Source: Chondrosia reniformis
Taxonomy: Eukaryota; Porifera; Demospongiae; Chondrillida; Chondrillidae
DNA: 64,000 nucleotides
Reading direction: 5' to 3'
Assembly: GCA_947172415.1 (NCBI GenBank)
Contig: OX359189.1
Span: 8,074,501 to 8,138,500, forward strand
The translations under genes were made by a program, and so were the position numbers. Below are positions 24,143-37,100 of this stretch, one piece after another. The stretch's first letter is position 1, and every line of letters begins with the position of its first letter. The notes below the pieces were generated by a model. That model was not told the origin of the DNA and searched no databases. It saw only the letters and a program-made list of their open reading frames with translations.

Positions 24143-25093
24143 TCACTCCATATGGCTGTGATTGGCAATATTTCTTGAAGAAAATCCATTAGATGAGTGA
24201 ATATTTCCATTTGGACAAGTCATACTTTTAACTAAATCAAGGGGTGACTTGCCTTCAAATGCTGAGGGATGACGAAATGATCCTCCAATTCTATCCCATA
24301 ATGTAAAGAACTGCCCATAGTTGTAATTGTAAAACAGGTGATGATCAGTATGGTGGGCCGAGCCATTGATAAATGGCCGCAGCAGGGCTGGCACACGGTA
24401 ATCACCGTCATGAATTGATACAGTCCAGACATTCACAAATACAAACAGTAAAAGATATAGCACTTTGTGAAGTGGAAAAATAAATGGATATATGTGGTAT
24501 GGAGTACTCTGCATGAAGCCATCCAAGGGATGAAAGGCATGACTGGCGAATGGCGTGGGAACCTTCCACTTATGATGAGGTTTGTGTATACGTTTGTAGA
24601 GCATTGGATGATGCAGACAGCGGTGGATCCAGTATATGAGGCAATCGGTAAACATGAGAAACGTAACAGCACTGACAACCAATCCCAAGTAGCCCGCCCA
24701 GCTGTCCACTCCGTTGTACAGCTTCGAGTAGCCACGCACCTCTAACAGAAATGCAATACTTGTTAAAAGAGACATTCCTGGAATGGACTTTAGAGTGTAC
24801 TGGATTTCCAGTCGAACTTGATTCTTCAGATATTGAGGGTGAAGCATATGTCGCTTGTCGAAAATGAACATGTAGCCAAGAGAGGCGGTAACTAGATAGA
24901 GCAATGCTCCTCCCAGACTGGTAATTAAGAAGATACTAAGAATCTGTCGCCGAATGTCATCTTCGGGTAACCAAGAGGGATAAACGTACGGAGTAAGGAC
25001 GTTCTTGTCGCACAAGTCTAGTATTAGGTCCATGGAAATATTAATGACGGCGTGAGCTTCGGATTCTTTGGCGTTCGTGATTTCCTTGTCCAA
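24143..25093 (-). CDS. SC5D: lathosterol oxidase / sterol C5-desaturase, intronless
   Basis: 316 codons in one exon. SC5D introduces the C5-6 double bond of sterols in the ER membrane (lathosterol to 7-dehydrocholesterol), using a di-iron site. Residues about 20-50 (LTPYVYPSWLPEDDIRRQ) match the family N-terminus. The motifs PHQ-like LHPQYLKNQV, FLLEVRGYSKLY, YWIHRCLHHP (His box 1), HKPHHKWKVPTPFASHAFHP (box 2) and NGSAHHTDHHLFYNYNYGQ (box 3) are all present, with several hydrophobic segments between. The length is close to the vertebrate enzyme (about 299), with a roughly 20-residue N-terminal extension; a start at the inner MDLILDLC, which aligns with the human start, is equally possible. 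The lack of introns is unusual beside its intron-rich neighbours. The truncated copy at 17690 derives from this gene or shares its parent. Confidence 0.93.
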   Translation of the reverse strand: MDKEITNAKESEAHAVINISMDLILDLCDKNVLTPYVYPSWLPEDDIRRQILSIFLITSLGGALLYLVTASLGYMFIFDKRHMLHPQYLKNQVRLEIQYTLKSIPGMSLLTSIAFLLEVRGYSKLYNGVDSWAGYLGLVVSAVTFLMFTDCLIYWIHRCLHHPMLYKRIHKPHHKWKVPTPFASHAFHPLDGFMQSTPYHIYPFIFPLHKVLYLLLFVFVNVWTVSIHDGDYRVPALLRPFINGSAHHTDHHLFYNYNYGQFFTLWDRIGGSFRHPSAFEGKSPLDLVKSMTCPNGNIHSSNGFSSRNIANHSHME

Positions 25094-25366
25094 AAAGCAT
25101 GACAGATCGTACGATCATGTGATGTGATCGTGATTGACCTCATGCATGCATGCTAATATTATATATATCGCGATCGATATCGGTGGCACGCTCTGTAAGT
25201 ATACGTGTACGCGTGCCAGATCGAGGTGTCATCAGCACCGGAGGGATAAAAGGGTACATAGATCTGACTATATGTATACGTATGTTACAACAGAAGTGCA
25301 GCTCATATACAGAATGAGTATTAGCAGTCAAAATCAGGATTCCAACCACAAACTGTGCATGCATAT
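25094..25366. other. SC5D upstream region
   Basis: 273 bp unique to this unit, with CpG-containing palindromes (CGCGATCGATATCG at about 25169) and TGCATGCATGC at 25142. It probably holds the SC5D promoter; no clear TATA or CCAAT box. From 25367 the sequence is shared with 11838 onward (RhoGEF 3' flank). Confidence 0.4.
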
Positions 25367-25568
25367 AAATGTTATACTATGTTGAGATTTTATATTGTTT
25401 AATTACAGAATAGTATTAATACAAGGTGACAACCATATGATACAAACAAACAAAAAGTAATTGAAATACTGTCATTGGTCCTTAATAAGTGAAATTAAAT
25501 TTATAATTTTAGATATTTACAAATAAGGTTGCATAAGTTAACTGAACAATTCCAAGAGTTTAACCAGT

Positions 25569-28125
25569 TTATGCTTCAGAAGTGTCTACTGCATGACCCA
25601 GTAGAAGTGTGGATCCGCCCATTGTTAAAATGGATGTTTCCTGTGTATCAGGCACTGGAGGTGTGTCCAGTACAGTGGGTGTGTCCAGTACAGTGGACAG
25701 GTCAAGTAGAGGAGGAGGATCAATGGGAGGAGGGTCAGTTGGAGGAGCGTCAGTTGAAGGAGGATCAATGGGAGGAGGGTCAGTGGGAGGAGGATCAGAG
25801 GTAGAAGGGTCAGTGGGAGGAGGGTCAGTGGGAGGAGGATCAGTGGGAGGAGGATCAATGGGAGGAGGATCAATGGGAGGAGGTGGTGGAACATCATTAA
25901 GATCACTGGAGGATGATGTCTGAGATAAGTATTTGTAAAAGGTATCCTTGTTTCCTGCAAGACACAAGGTTAAGAGTAACAACAGAGACCTGGACCTGGT
26001 ACACAAGGCAGAGTATCTTTTAGAAAATATAGTAACATTATTGGGGATTGAGAACTTCACTAGCCAAAAAATCGAGGGACAGATGTCGATTGTCACCAAA
26101 TTTACCAAACGATTCGGCCCAATCTGTGGCCTCAATTTCTTGGCTAGCGAAATTCTCAATCCCCAATCATGTCTACACCTAGCCATATAACAATATGCAA
26201 TGTGTTTTGTGGACACATACGTACATATACAACACATACCACCTTGATGTCCATTAGCGGTGATTGATATTGTAGGTTCGTTTGTAACTCTATTTGGCTC
26301 CTCTGGTACATCAGCAAACAAGGGAGGTGGAGCTACTAAGCTACCTTCATCTTCTCCGTCATAGGACACAAAGCTGTTCAGGCTGGTGAAACTGTTTTCT
26401 AAGGAAAGAAGCCTCGAAACTATAGCTAAATGTTTATCATCATTTTCAATGGAATTGAAAGCAGGCTCCTCATCTGTTGGGAAAGTATCTGATGGAGGAA
26501 GAGGAGGAGATGGCAAGTCTTCTACTTCATCTATAGCATCTTTAGGGTCCATTCCCTCAATAGGATCAGCAGCCTGTTGTGGCCTTTCCTGTTCACCATC
26601 TTCTTGCAGCTCTGTAACTACCAGATCAGATGATGAAATATCCTCTCCATCCTGATTGGACAGAGGCAGTTCAAACATGGCCACTCCCGGTAGTGAGGCT
26701 ATTAAAGGCTCCGAGTCCTCATTCTCTGTTACAGAAGATGATGATGACTTATCAAATTCCTTCCCCTCTGACAGAATGTGGGAGTCCATAGCAATTACAG
26801 CATCCTACAGAAGTACAGTATAATACAACCCCTTCAAAATGAGGAGAAACACTTTGAATACAATTCCAGAAAAACAATACTGACTATATAAATTTTAAAA
26901 ACAAATACACTGTACATGCTACAATGTACCTCTAATGTTTCTTCTTCTGATATAGGAGATTCTATAGTGAAGCATTTACAAATATACAAATTAAATAAGT
27001 AGTAAAGTAACATTTTATAATGTAGAATGCATGGAGAATTCACCAAAGATCAAGAAAGTGACAAAGATTACTGATGAAGGGTGGAATTCCCAGAAACAGC
27101 TGTCTGGCCCAGTGGAGAAGAGGAGAAGGAAGAGAAGAAAAGAAGACAGGAGAAAAGACTCCTGTATACGTATTTATCCAAAGCTCTCTCCAGGTTTAGG
27201 CTTTTTCACAGAATAGGCATAGCATGTAGGAAAATGGTGTATTACATTTTTCATGTAGCATGTCAGCAGCTGTCATTGGGAAGGAGTAAGACCCACCAAT
27301 TTGCAGTTCTTCAGTGAGTGTGTGGGTTGATCCCCTTCGTTCAAATTCAGTATTACCACCAGCTAGCATTCTCTAAAGATACACAAGATAGCAATAATGC
27401 ACAGTTAAATATTTGAAAAAAAGAGGAAATGGATACGTATCTTCTACCAAAAATAATATTTGTCATTCCTACTACATCTGTTAATTCTCTTTATGTATAC
27501 ATAAGAGTGATGAAGTATCGCAACAAAATGAAACAGTTTATAAGATTTAGATTCTAAACTCACAAGAAGAGATGTTAACTGTCGCTGAAGCATGATTGCA
27601 TGATCTGCAATAACTGCCTGTGAGCATAGGAAAGTGTATATATATTATGTTAGTGTAGGAAGGTATACATTTTAAGAACTTACGCTGGCAATGTTCGCAT
27701 AAGTATATACAAACATACATGAACAGGGAAAGTATATTACACTTGCCACATACGTACGTATGTAAGATAAGACAACTCCGATATAAAGAGCAAAGTGAGA
27801 TGAAACACTCTTCTGCTTACTTGAGCTGCAGTAATGTTGGGATCGGGAACTAAGAGGGCATTTGCAGCTGAGACCATTATACAAGCTATATACATAAGTG
27901 TAACAGGCAAAAATGAATAACCACAAATGTAAAAGGATGGATGGATGGATGGAAGGATGGATGGATGGATGAATGGATGGATGGATGGATGGATGGATGG
28001 AAGGATGGATGGATGGATGGATGGGATGGATGGGATGGATGGAGGGATGGATGGATGGATGGATGAGGGATGGAGGGATGGAGGGATGGAGGGATGGAGG
28101 GATGGATGGATGGATGGATGGATGG

Positions 28126-28161
<36 letters not shown>

Positions 28162-31100
28162 ATGGATGGATGGATGAATGGATGGATGGAGGGATGGATG
28201 GATGGATGGATGGGATGGATGGGATGGATGGGATGGATGGATGGATGGAGGGATGGATGGATGGATGGATGAGGGATGGAGGGATGGAGGGATGGAGGGA
28301 TGGAGGGATGGATGGATGGATGGATGGATGGATGGATGGATGGACGGATGGATGGATGGATGGATAGATGGATGGGATGGATGGATGGGATGGATGGATG
28401 GATGGATGGATGGATGGATGAATGGATGGATGGAGGGATGGATGGATGGATGGATGGATGGGTGAACGAAGGGATGAGAATATGTACTGTATGTAGACTT
28501 GTTCATACCTTGTTCAGTAGCTGCCTTCGCTAGCCCAATTGGAGTGTCTGGCAATTCATGTGTCTGTGAGGACTCCCTTGACAACTTATCCTCTGTAGAG
28601 TCCTTATTTGATGGCTACACAATTCACATAGTCATGCCCTAAGATACTAATTTATGAATCCTTTATAGAAAGATGGATCAGCACTATCAATTACAACCTA
28701 CTTGAATGTCCTTGATGAGACTCATTTTCTCTTCAAGTAGTTTCAGTAAATTATAATCAATATTTGCAAGAGCATCTACATACATAGGTGCAGAATATGT
28801 ATTTATACATTTAAATAAGCACCATATGTACAGTACATGCATTCATAACAGTATCTAGAAATTAGTAAATCCTGCATTATTATGTACAGTGGAAACTGGC
28901 TAACATGAAAACATTCTACATGAATTATTGCTTTTTAGGCTGTGTCTTCATTCAAACTCTCACTTATGTAGTTCACTATAGGACTGTAATTTAAAAGAGC
29001 ACATATTGAAGATTATTCTGTACATATATACCTGGATATGATAGGGAGGTCACAGATTGATTTGGTGAGCGAGTAGTTGAGAGAGTGTCAGTTGACAAGC
29101 AATCAGGATCAGTTGGAGAGCTCAGAGATTTAACAGACTCTACAGCAGCATCTAAAAAAACATCAAGTAGAGCAGATATCTAAAAGAACATCAAGTAGAG
29201 TAGACATCTTTGTATAGGAGCATCAAGTAGAGTAGACATAATAGAACTGCAGTTATTTCTGTAGATCATACTCACTTTCTAAAGCAAACTTGGCACTCTT
29301 AACCATGTTTTCCCACCTACATACATTCATACATACATACATACAAACAAACAAACTAAATGTCATAAATTGTAAACCCAAGTTTTTAAAATGCTCAATT
29401 ACACATTTCTACAGGATAATGATAGGGTCTTACTCTGATTTCTGACTGGCTGTTTCAGCCTGCAATTCATACATCTGTGCAACCCTCAAAGTCTGAGAGT
29501 AACTGACCAGAAAGAATGTTCTTCCAACTGCAAATACAATAAAATGGAGTGAAAATGACATATTCAATAATTGGTTATATATGTATATAGTCTCTGCTTC
29601 TGATATTGAAAGTGTATTATGTACGTACGTATAATAATAAAGAGCCTATGTAGTCTACAGAAGTATAGTGACTAGACCTCTATCAGCGGCTGCATCTCTA
29701 CATATAGTGTCTGCTATCTGGATGACTGGACTCAGTTCCTTTTTATCTCCTTTGACATCAGTTTGGGAATGGGTCCGTAGATAGTACTTGTCTCGAGATT
29801 CATCTCTCTCAAGTAACAACAGAATATCAGTCAGCATTAGGGCATGGATTTCTAGAGTGGGGAGCAAACAAGAATACCTTAAAAGGCAGCAGAGGTTTTG
29901 TGTTTCCATAGCAACATACCTAGTTTCTTATTCTGTAGTTTCCAGGTTAGTGACCCCTCATGGAGTAAAACCCTGCCATTACTAGTTAAGTCAGTGGTCT
30001 GCAGCAAAATACAGAATACATGATTGGATCTGTGTATACATATACGTACGTATATACGCAAGACTGTATAAGCAAGCACTTCATGTAAATACGTATACAT
30101 GTAAAAACATACTTTAAAATTCTGAGCCAATTTGTTAGAAGATCGTTCCAAAGCACTTGTATCTAATTTCAATTGATAATCAAGCAAATTCAAATGCGCT
30201 ACAGCCTTGTTTACTTCCTTATTCACATCTGCTAGAATATTCTGTGCCAATCAAGTAGAATAGATCACTTAATTCTCCAAAATTATATATATAAAGCAGT
30301 TACGTGTAAATTACACATACTTACGTATGTATTGGTGATATGGTCAACACAATGGATGGGAAGACTCACCTTAACTCTCTCAAGTACTACTTCTAGCCTC
30401 CTCCTTTCATCTTCATCTTCCTCTGGGAGAAATAGTAAAAGAGATTACTATCTATATCCACCTTTCTATCAACAACATACTTTATTTCATTATGACCACT
30501 AAATCTGTGAATAACTTATAATGACAAGGTTGTGGAATGCCAAAAATGTTAAGTCATGTACAGCACATAATATATGAAGTACTCACTGTCAAATAGATAG
30601 TCAAGTAAAAAATCCTATCTTGATATTTTTAATCAATTTTGTATTTAGAATGTATGTACCACTTGATAGAGATTTAAAACCGGGAAAAGGTTGCAAAATC
30701 TAATTACTTGTGAGGTTGTCTAGTTTGCTCTTTTGTGACTTATATTGCTTCAATAATCCTTGGACCAGTAACTCATATTTGGTCAGTCTTCTCCAGGCTA
30801 TTATGGTGAGATCAGGGAGAGTTAACCTTTTGCACAGGTGGTGTGATTCAGCAATCTACAAGAGTAAAAAGAGACAGAACAGTGAGGTGTAAGTATACGT
30901 CTTTGTGTATATCACCTACACACATGATAAAACTCACTTTTACAAAATTCTTGAATTTCTCGTCTGATTGCTTCCAATCCTAAACATCACATGGACATAA
31001 ACTTCAAAAGTTAGTCAGATTTAAACCAGACAGCTAAAGATGCATGTTTTTTTTGGAGTTGTCCCTATCTAACTCATAGAGAACCTATCTATCACATGGT

Positions 31101-34100
31101 TCATCTTTCATCTGTTGAGCACCTAAAGACTATATTTGGTTTCTTTGAAAAAAAGCCAAACGTTTTAACCCTGAGGGTCTTCTTCAATGACCGGATGCTC
31201 AGAAGATGAAAAATGAATCATTTGAAAGATAAATCTGGTGCGGATAGAAGAAATCCTGCATCCTACATCCTATACTGACTTCATTCAATGGCTCTTATGA
31301 ATCAAATTGGAGGTTGTCTACATGTATGTAATTACGTAATAAGGCAACTGAGGCCGTTATACAATGAGGGAGCACTGGTGAATTGAACCAGTAGCTACCC
31401 TGACTATATTCCCAGCATTTGTTACAGTCTTTTCCTCTTCCTCTCTTTTTATTTGTGGTTTAATATTACTATACAGCTATTCATACAATGCTCACTCGAA
31501 AGAGTTTATCTGCTTGAGCTTGATTAGCAGCAAAAACTGCACAAGCCTTTGTCATCCTCCGACCAGCCTCCCCATCAAACTACAAACAAACAAACAAACA
31601 AAAACATCAGTAAATACAGCAGTGACCCACTTGAAAGTGCATTAATTGGTGATCAATTAGAATTTCAAGCATAGAGTTGTTGTTGAAAATCTGAAATTCC
31701 TTTCACTCGATGTTTACTGCCGGACTCTCTGCTTTTATTTATATCGCTCAATTTGGTGTAGGAACTTCTCACGTCTTACCCTTTGAAGTAGAATATCTGA
31801 AATTCCTTTCACTCGATGTTTACTGCCGGACTCTCTGCTTTTCAAGTCAGTTAACAAGATCCCTACATGGACAAGCAAGAGGGAGTTTGTAAGAAATCCC
31901 ATATAAACAAAATAAACTACGATTGACAGTTAGAATAATGCACATACCATGAATAAGAATCAGCTCTTCAAGATTGGGAAAGAGTTTTAAAACCTTCTCG
32001 TGAGAGATAATTTTTTGTCTAATTAGCGGTTTCTTGTAAATCTGAGAAATGAAAGATGAACATTTAAAACAAAATGGACCCAAAAGAAATAACAAGAATA
32101 TCATCTTTCAGAGGTTAGACACATCTGGTTTCCTTAGAGAAGCCAGACATTTTGACCTTGAAAGTCTTCACAAAGATGAAAATGAAGTTTAGTGGAGTTA
32201 GATTAAATCTTTATCATCTAACAAGCACATTATCCACTTCACAAGTGTCACACCCTTAGATATACATGTACATATGTGTCAGGGGAAGGAAGCAAATACA
32301 ATGAGATTGGTTCAGATAAATCCTACGTACAGTAGATTCAGGTAAACTACAGGTCTCATATACACTCCCTAGAGCTCTGTACAGGTAAGGTCTATACATA
32401 ATTCTTGAGAAGCTCTAGTTTATAAGGTCTTACATATAACATCAGTTTCAGCTTTTTCAAATGAGTTCTCTCCGTGTGAACAAATTCTGAAATAAAAAAA
32501 GGAAAAAATTACCAATAGCATGTGTATGTATGTATTGAGAACCACATATGGACGGGCATGGCATAGGAATTGTATAAGACTGGTCCTATATAAGCATGAA
32601 TACTTTTTTTACCTCTAATTAATTCTTCTCTTTCTTTTTCATATTTATTCAATTTTTCTACCATCTAAGATTATATACGTAGGCATACGTACATGAGTAG
32701 AAAGGATATATACGTACGATTGTAGAGACAAATATACAAGTAAGTATGTACATACGTACATAAATGCATAGTTATGCATATGTACGTACGTATAAGATAT
32801 CAATGCCCCATATTCCTAAAAGATACATACTGACTGTCTATACCTCTTTCTCCACAATACAAGCCCAGGGGACTAATTCATCTTCGACTTCTAGATCCTT
32901 GTCTTGTAGGTCAATCTACAGAAGAAAGGGTTGGCTATCTTACCCAGGGGGGGGTGTAGTAAAGTTATCTTACCCAGGGGGGGTGTAGTAAGACTATCTT
33001 ACCCATGGGGGGTGTAGTAAGGCTATCTTACCCATGGGGGGTGTAGTAAGGCTATCTTACCCATGGGGGGTGTAGTGAGGCTATCTTACCCATGGGGGGT
33101 GTAGTAAGACTATCTTACCCATGGGGGGTGTAGTAAAGTTATCTTACCCAGGGGGTTGATAATATCCGTACATGGATAACATAAATTTAATGAGCTCTAG
33201 GATGTTTTAACGTGGAGGTCTTCATCAGTTGATGATGCTCAACAAATCATCTATCACTACAATATTCTACAACAAATACTCCCTACTCTTTCCTACAAGG
33301 ATGACACATCTTTTGAAAAGATCATCTTTCGACTTTTAGAGAGTCTAAAGACGAAGGAGACCCTCAGGGTCGAAACCATTTGACAGCAAGAAGAAACAAC
33401 AAAACTGTGTCTTCGGATGCTCTAAAAGTCGAAAGATGATCCTTTCAAAAGATAAGTTCAACCCAGTTAGAAGGAATCCTTACTCTATTATGGATAACAT
33501 ACTAGTAATACAATACCAAGCGTGTCAACTAAGTGATCACATGTTTCATGTTAAAAAATAGACATATACGGAGTTTATTTCTATAGAATTGGACTTTCAA
33601 CCATGGGAACTTCTTAATGACTGGATCACAGGATTAAGATCAGTCACTAAAAGCCCCATCAGGGTTTAAAAGTCTGATTCTCAAATATTGTCTCTAGATA
33701 CTCAAAAGACTAAAGATGAACCATCTCAAAGATTAGTTTGGCACAGAAATTCCTATCAAATAGATACATAAGTACGTAGTTGTGATAGGCCCACTGGCAT
33801 TCTCTAAACTGACCTCAACATCAGAATCAAAAGGGGACAATCTCATTCCTGTTGGACTCATTGGACCATTATTTCTCAATCTAAAAATCAGCCAATAGAT
33901 AAACAAATAAAAGAACAGATAAACAAATAAAAGAACAGATAAACAAATAAAGAACAGATAAACAAATAAAAGATCTGATAAACAAAGAGATGCGTGAAGT
34001 GAAGATACCATGAAAATTAAAAACTTACAAGTCTTCAGAAGAGCCGTGCTTAGCAGGAACAGGGAAATTGAGTGTGGAAGAACTGTAGTGAATTTCTCTT

Positions 34101-37100
34101 TGACGAGAGGTAACCAGTGGTTTCTCTGGAAGCTTTTCCTGCACAAAGAAAATCATAAGGTTAAAAAATGTTCAAATCTTTCAATAGTTGAGATTTAGAA
34201 CTCACTGATACAGCTCTGTGTACACTGGTATGAGCACTGACAGTTCTGCTAAGTGCAGAAATGAAGTTTTAGATACACCAGCAGTAGCAAATCACAGTAA
34301 AACTCACTTGTTCACAATAGGAAATAAAAATTCAGGATGCATCTGTTAAGGCAAAAAAAGAGAAAAAGATAAAGAGAGGGAGAGAGGAGAGACGTAAAAA
34401 AACAAAAAGAATAGCTTTTAATGGTCAAAATACAAAGAACCAGATGAACTCTCTTAACTACACAAACTACAGAGATTTAGCAGATTATGACACAGAATAA
34501 ACTGAGCAAAAATAGCAAACAACAATAAACAACATCAAACAACAAAACAACATCAAACAACAAAACAAGAGCAAACAACAAAACAAGAGCAAACAACAAA
34601 AACAATGGCAAACAACAAAAACAATGGCAAACAACAAAAACAATGGCAAACAACAAAAACAATGGCAAACAACAAAAACAATGGCAAACAACAAAAACAA
34701 TGGCAAACAACAAAAACAATGGCAAACAACAGCTCCTCTGCTCACAGGTTTTCCTTCTGTTAGAGATTGGCTGCAGGAGACATACAAATATAGACAGTAT
34801 AAACAGGTACGTACATACGTACATGCATATATACGTACTTTAGGCAGCTTATGTTATATTTTCAACTATGCAAGCAGGCTCACCTTCGTTCATTCTTTGG
34901 TGAAAGAATTTCAGAATAGCCCAAACTGCAGCAAATGGAAGGTTAAATAAAGAGTGTCCTAAATACGTATGCAAACAATCAAAAATATATGCAAATGGTA
35001 CCTTCCATTCATTGCTTCATCATACGGTGGTCTGTCTGTGTCAGCAACGTAGTCGCCAACTAATGAAAGAGTAGAATTGTAAGAATTGGTTGGCATTCAA
35101 AACATGTGACTGCATCAGAAAGATCTCAACGGTAGATAAAGTCAAGGAACACATTAATATTCACTCTGCACTGTACTTAGAACAGTCTCTATAGGACTTT
35201 TACTGTAAACTATGGGAACATTTTCGTTAGCTACGTAGAAGGATATTTTCTGAATTCCCATCAATATATGATAACACACATGATACACACATGATACACA
35301 CATGATACATACGTATGTACATACATGGTTAAGGACACAAATATGGGCTACAAATATACTCAAACAGATGGTTCAACACTGCTTACACAAAGAATCCCCG
35401 TCTTCAACTGGACCATATAATGGTTTCCTCATGTAAACAATAGGAAGAGACTTTCGCTTGCGACCAAAACAACGAGGAAGTTCTCCTAGAGTGACACATT
35501 CCTCAGAAAAGTGTACATTAATGCCGCAGTTGGAACAGTGCAGTCCATGGACTCCAATTCCCCATATCAGCGAGGAACATTGCTCACAAGTAGTGGGTCG
35601 ACTGAAAGTGGTCGGAACAAGGGGATGTCCCTGCCTTACTTCTGGCTACAGAGTAAAAATATAATAGATTAGATTATTTTGGTTAGTGATTTTGCCAGTT
35701 AATTAAATCACAGTACGTAGATTCATCAAAAGTTCTTCCTTTTTCAGCCACATATCAAGGTTTGTTTAGAAATACCATAATACAATATATTAAATTCTGA
35801 GGGCCGACCTACATAGTTCATTATGTTTGTTTGCCATTAAATTTGGCAATTAAACTTTCTTCAGGGGGGAAAGTATTTTTAAGAGTGGGTAGATGGTCGG
35901 AATCAATGGTACTTATGGTATTCATACTTATCAAACATGCTGCTCTCTATACATAGTTTATGTGGAAATTGTCCCAACGAACTTGATTTACTAATATGAA
36001 TTGAAGGGTTGAAAAAATAAAAACCCAGTCTCTTATACAAGCCCAGTCTCCAGGTTCCGAGGGGTTTGAAGAAAATACAAGCCCGGGCTTATATTAGAGA
36101 TAATCCAGTATGTACCTTTCTTTTTTGCTTTAGCTTCTTGGCATCACATTTTGTGAAACTTGGAATTTTATCAAATATTGCATGTTCCGACTTGCCCTGT
36201 ATTTATCAATTAATAATGTACATATAGAAATACATTGCTACAGAGTACAAAGATAAAACTACTGATATTAACAACAAATGAGTTAGGGAATAATATGAGT
36301 GGTGTTCATAAATCATGAAATACGGACTAAATTATCTACCTTTGGTTTCCCTACATCTAGTGTGAACGTAGCAACACATGACATCACTGCAAGACTACAG
36401 GAGGAAGGGGAAAACCCTGTTGTTTCACGCAAGATATCCAAACAGAAATTTGGCTCTTACATTTTCATTTTAGCTTTTATATCTTTTATTTCAAGATCTT
36501 TCCTGCAGAGAACAACAGGTTTATTGTATCATGCATTGCAAACACCTCTCCTTAATAGTCTGTGTAGCTATAATTCCCCTATTGTTCTATAATATAGTTA
36601 TATATGTATATATTGTACGTATAAGTGCAGTATGTATATAGCAACACAAACATACTTATAGCAGTCTAATCAAACACTTCCCACAGCTGCTTTTAGAGGT
36701 TAAGATCAATTTAGACAGTGAATTACATATAGCAGTAGGCACATACAGTATATGTGAAATTAAAATACAACGGATAAGGTATCGAGTTACCACTAATATT
36801 ACATGCTATGTAAACAAAATTTGCAATTCTAATTGCTTTTTAGTGGCGATGGTTTATACGTGTCCAGGTATAGCCCTGTGCCTCTTAGCCAGAACTGGTT
36901 GGCATATACTGTATCTACACCTCAATGTATGTACATGCATGGGCACTTTAATAATAATAATAATAATAATAAATAATAATAATTTAATTTGGACCTGTGA
37001 TGGATAAATATTTGTAAAAGGCCCTGTATGTTGAAATCACTAACATTAAGGTTTTAAGGGTGGGAAGAAGAGTCCCGTAAACCACATCTGTTACTTCATC

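Noticed and set aside
25609-25923. Plus-strand Gly-Gly-Gly-Ser-rich ORF (also 18518-18703)
   Set aside because: Antisense of the Pro-Pro-Thr-Asp coding repeat in the RhoGEF last exon, where splice sites and the stop codon support the minus strand.
27886-28584. Open frame of His-Pro-Ser-Ile repeats (232 codons) and Met-Asp-Gly-Trp frames
   Set aside because: Produced by the GGAT microsatellite; open in every frame. The only real coding part is the RhoGEF exon at about 28508-28615.
34477-34824. Hydrophobic minus-strand ORF ([15 protein letters not shown] repeats)
   Set aside because: Shadow of the 19-bp minisatellite; no start context or splice signals.
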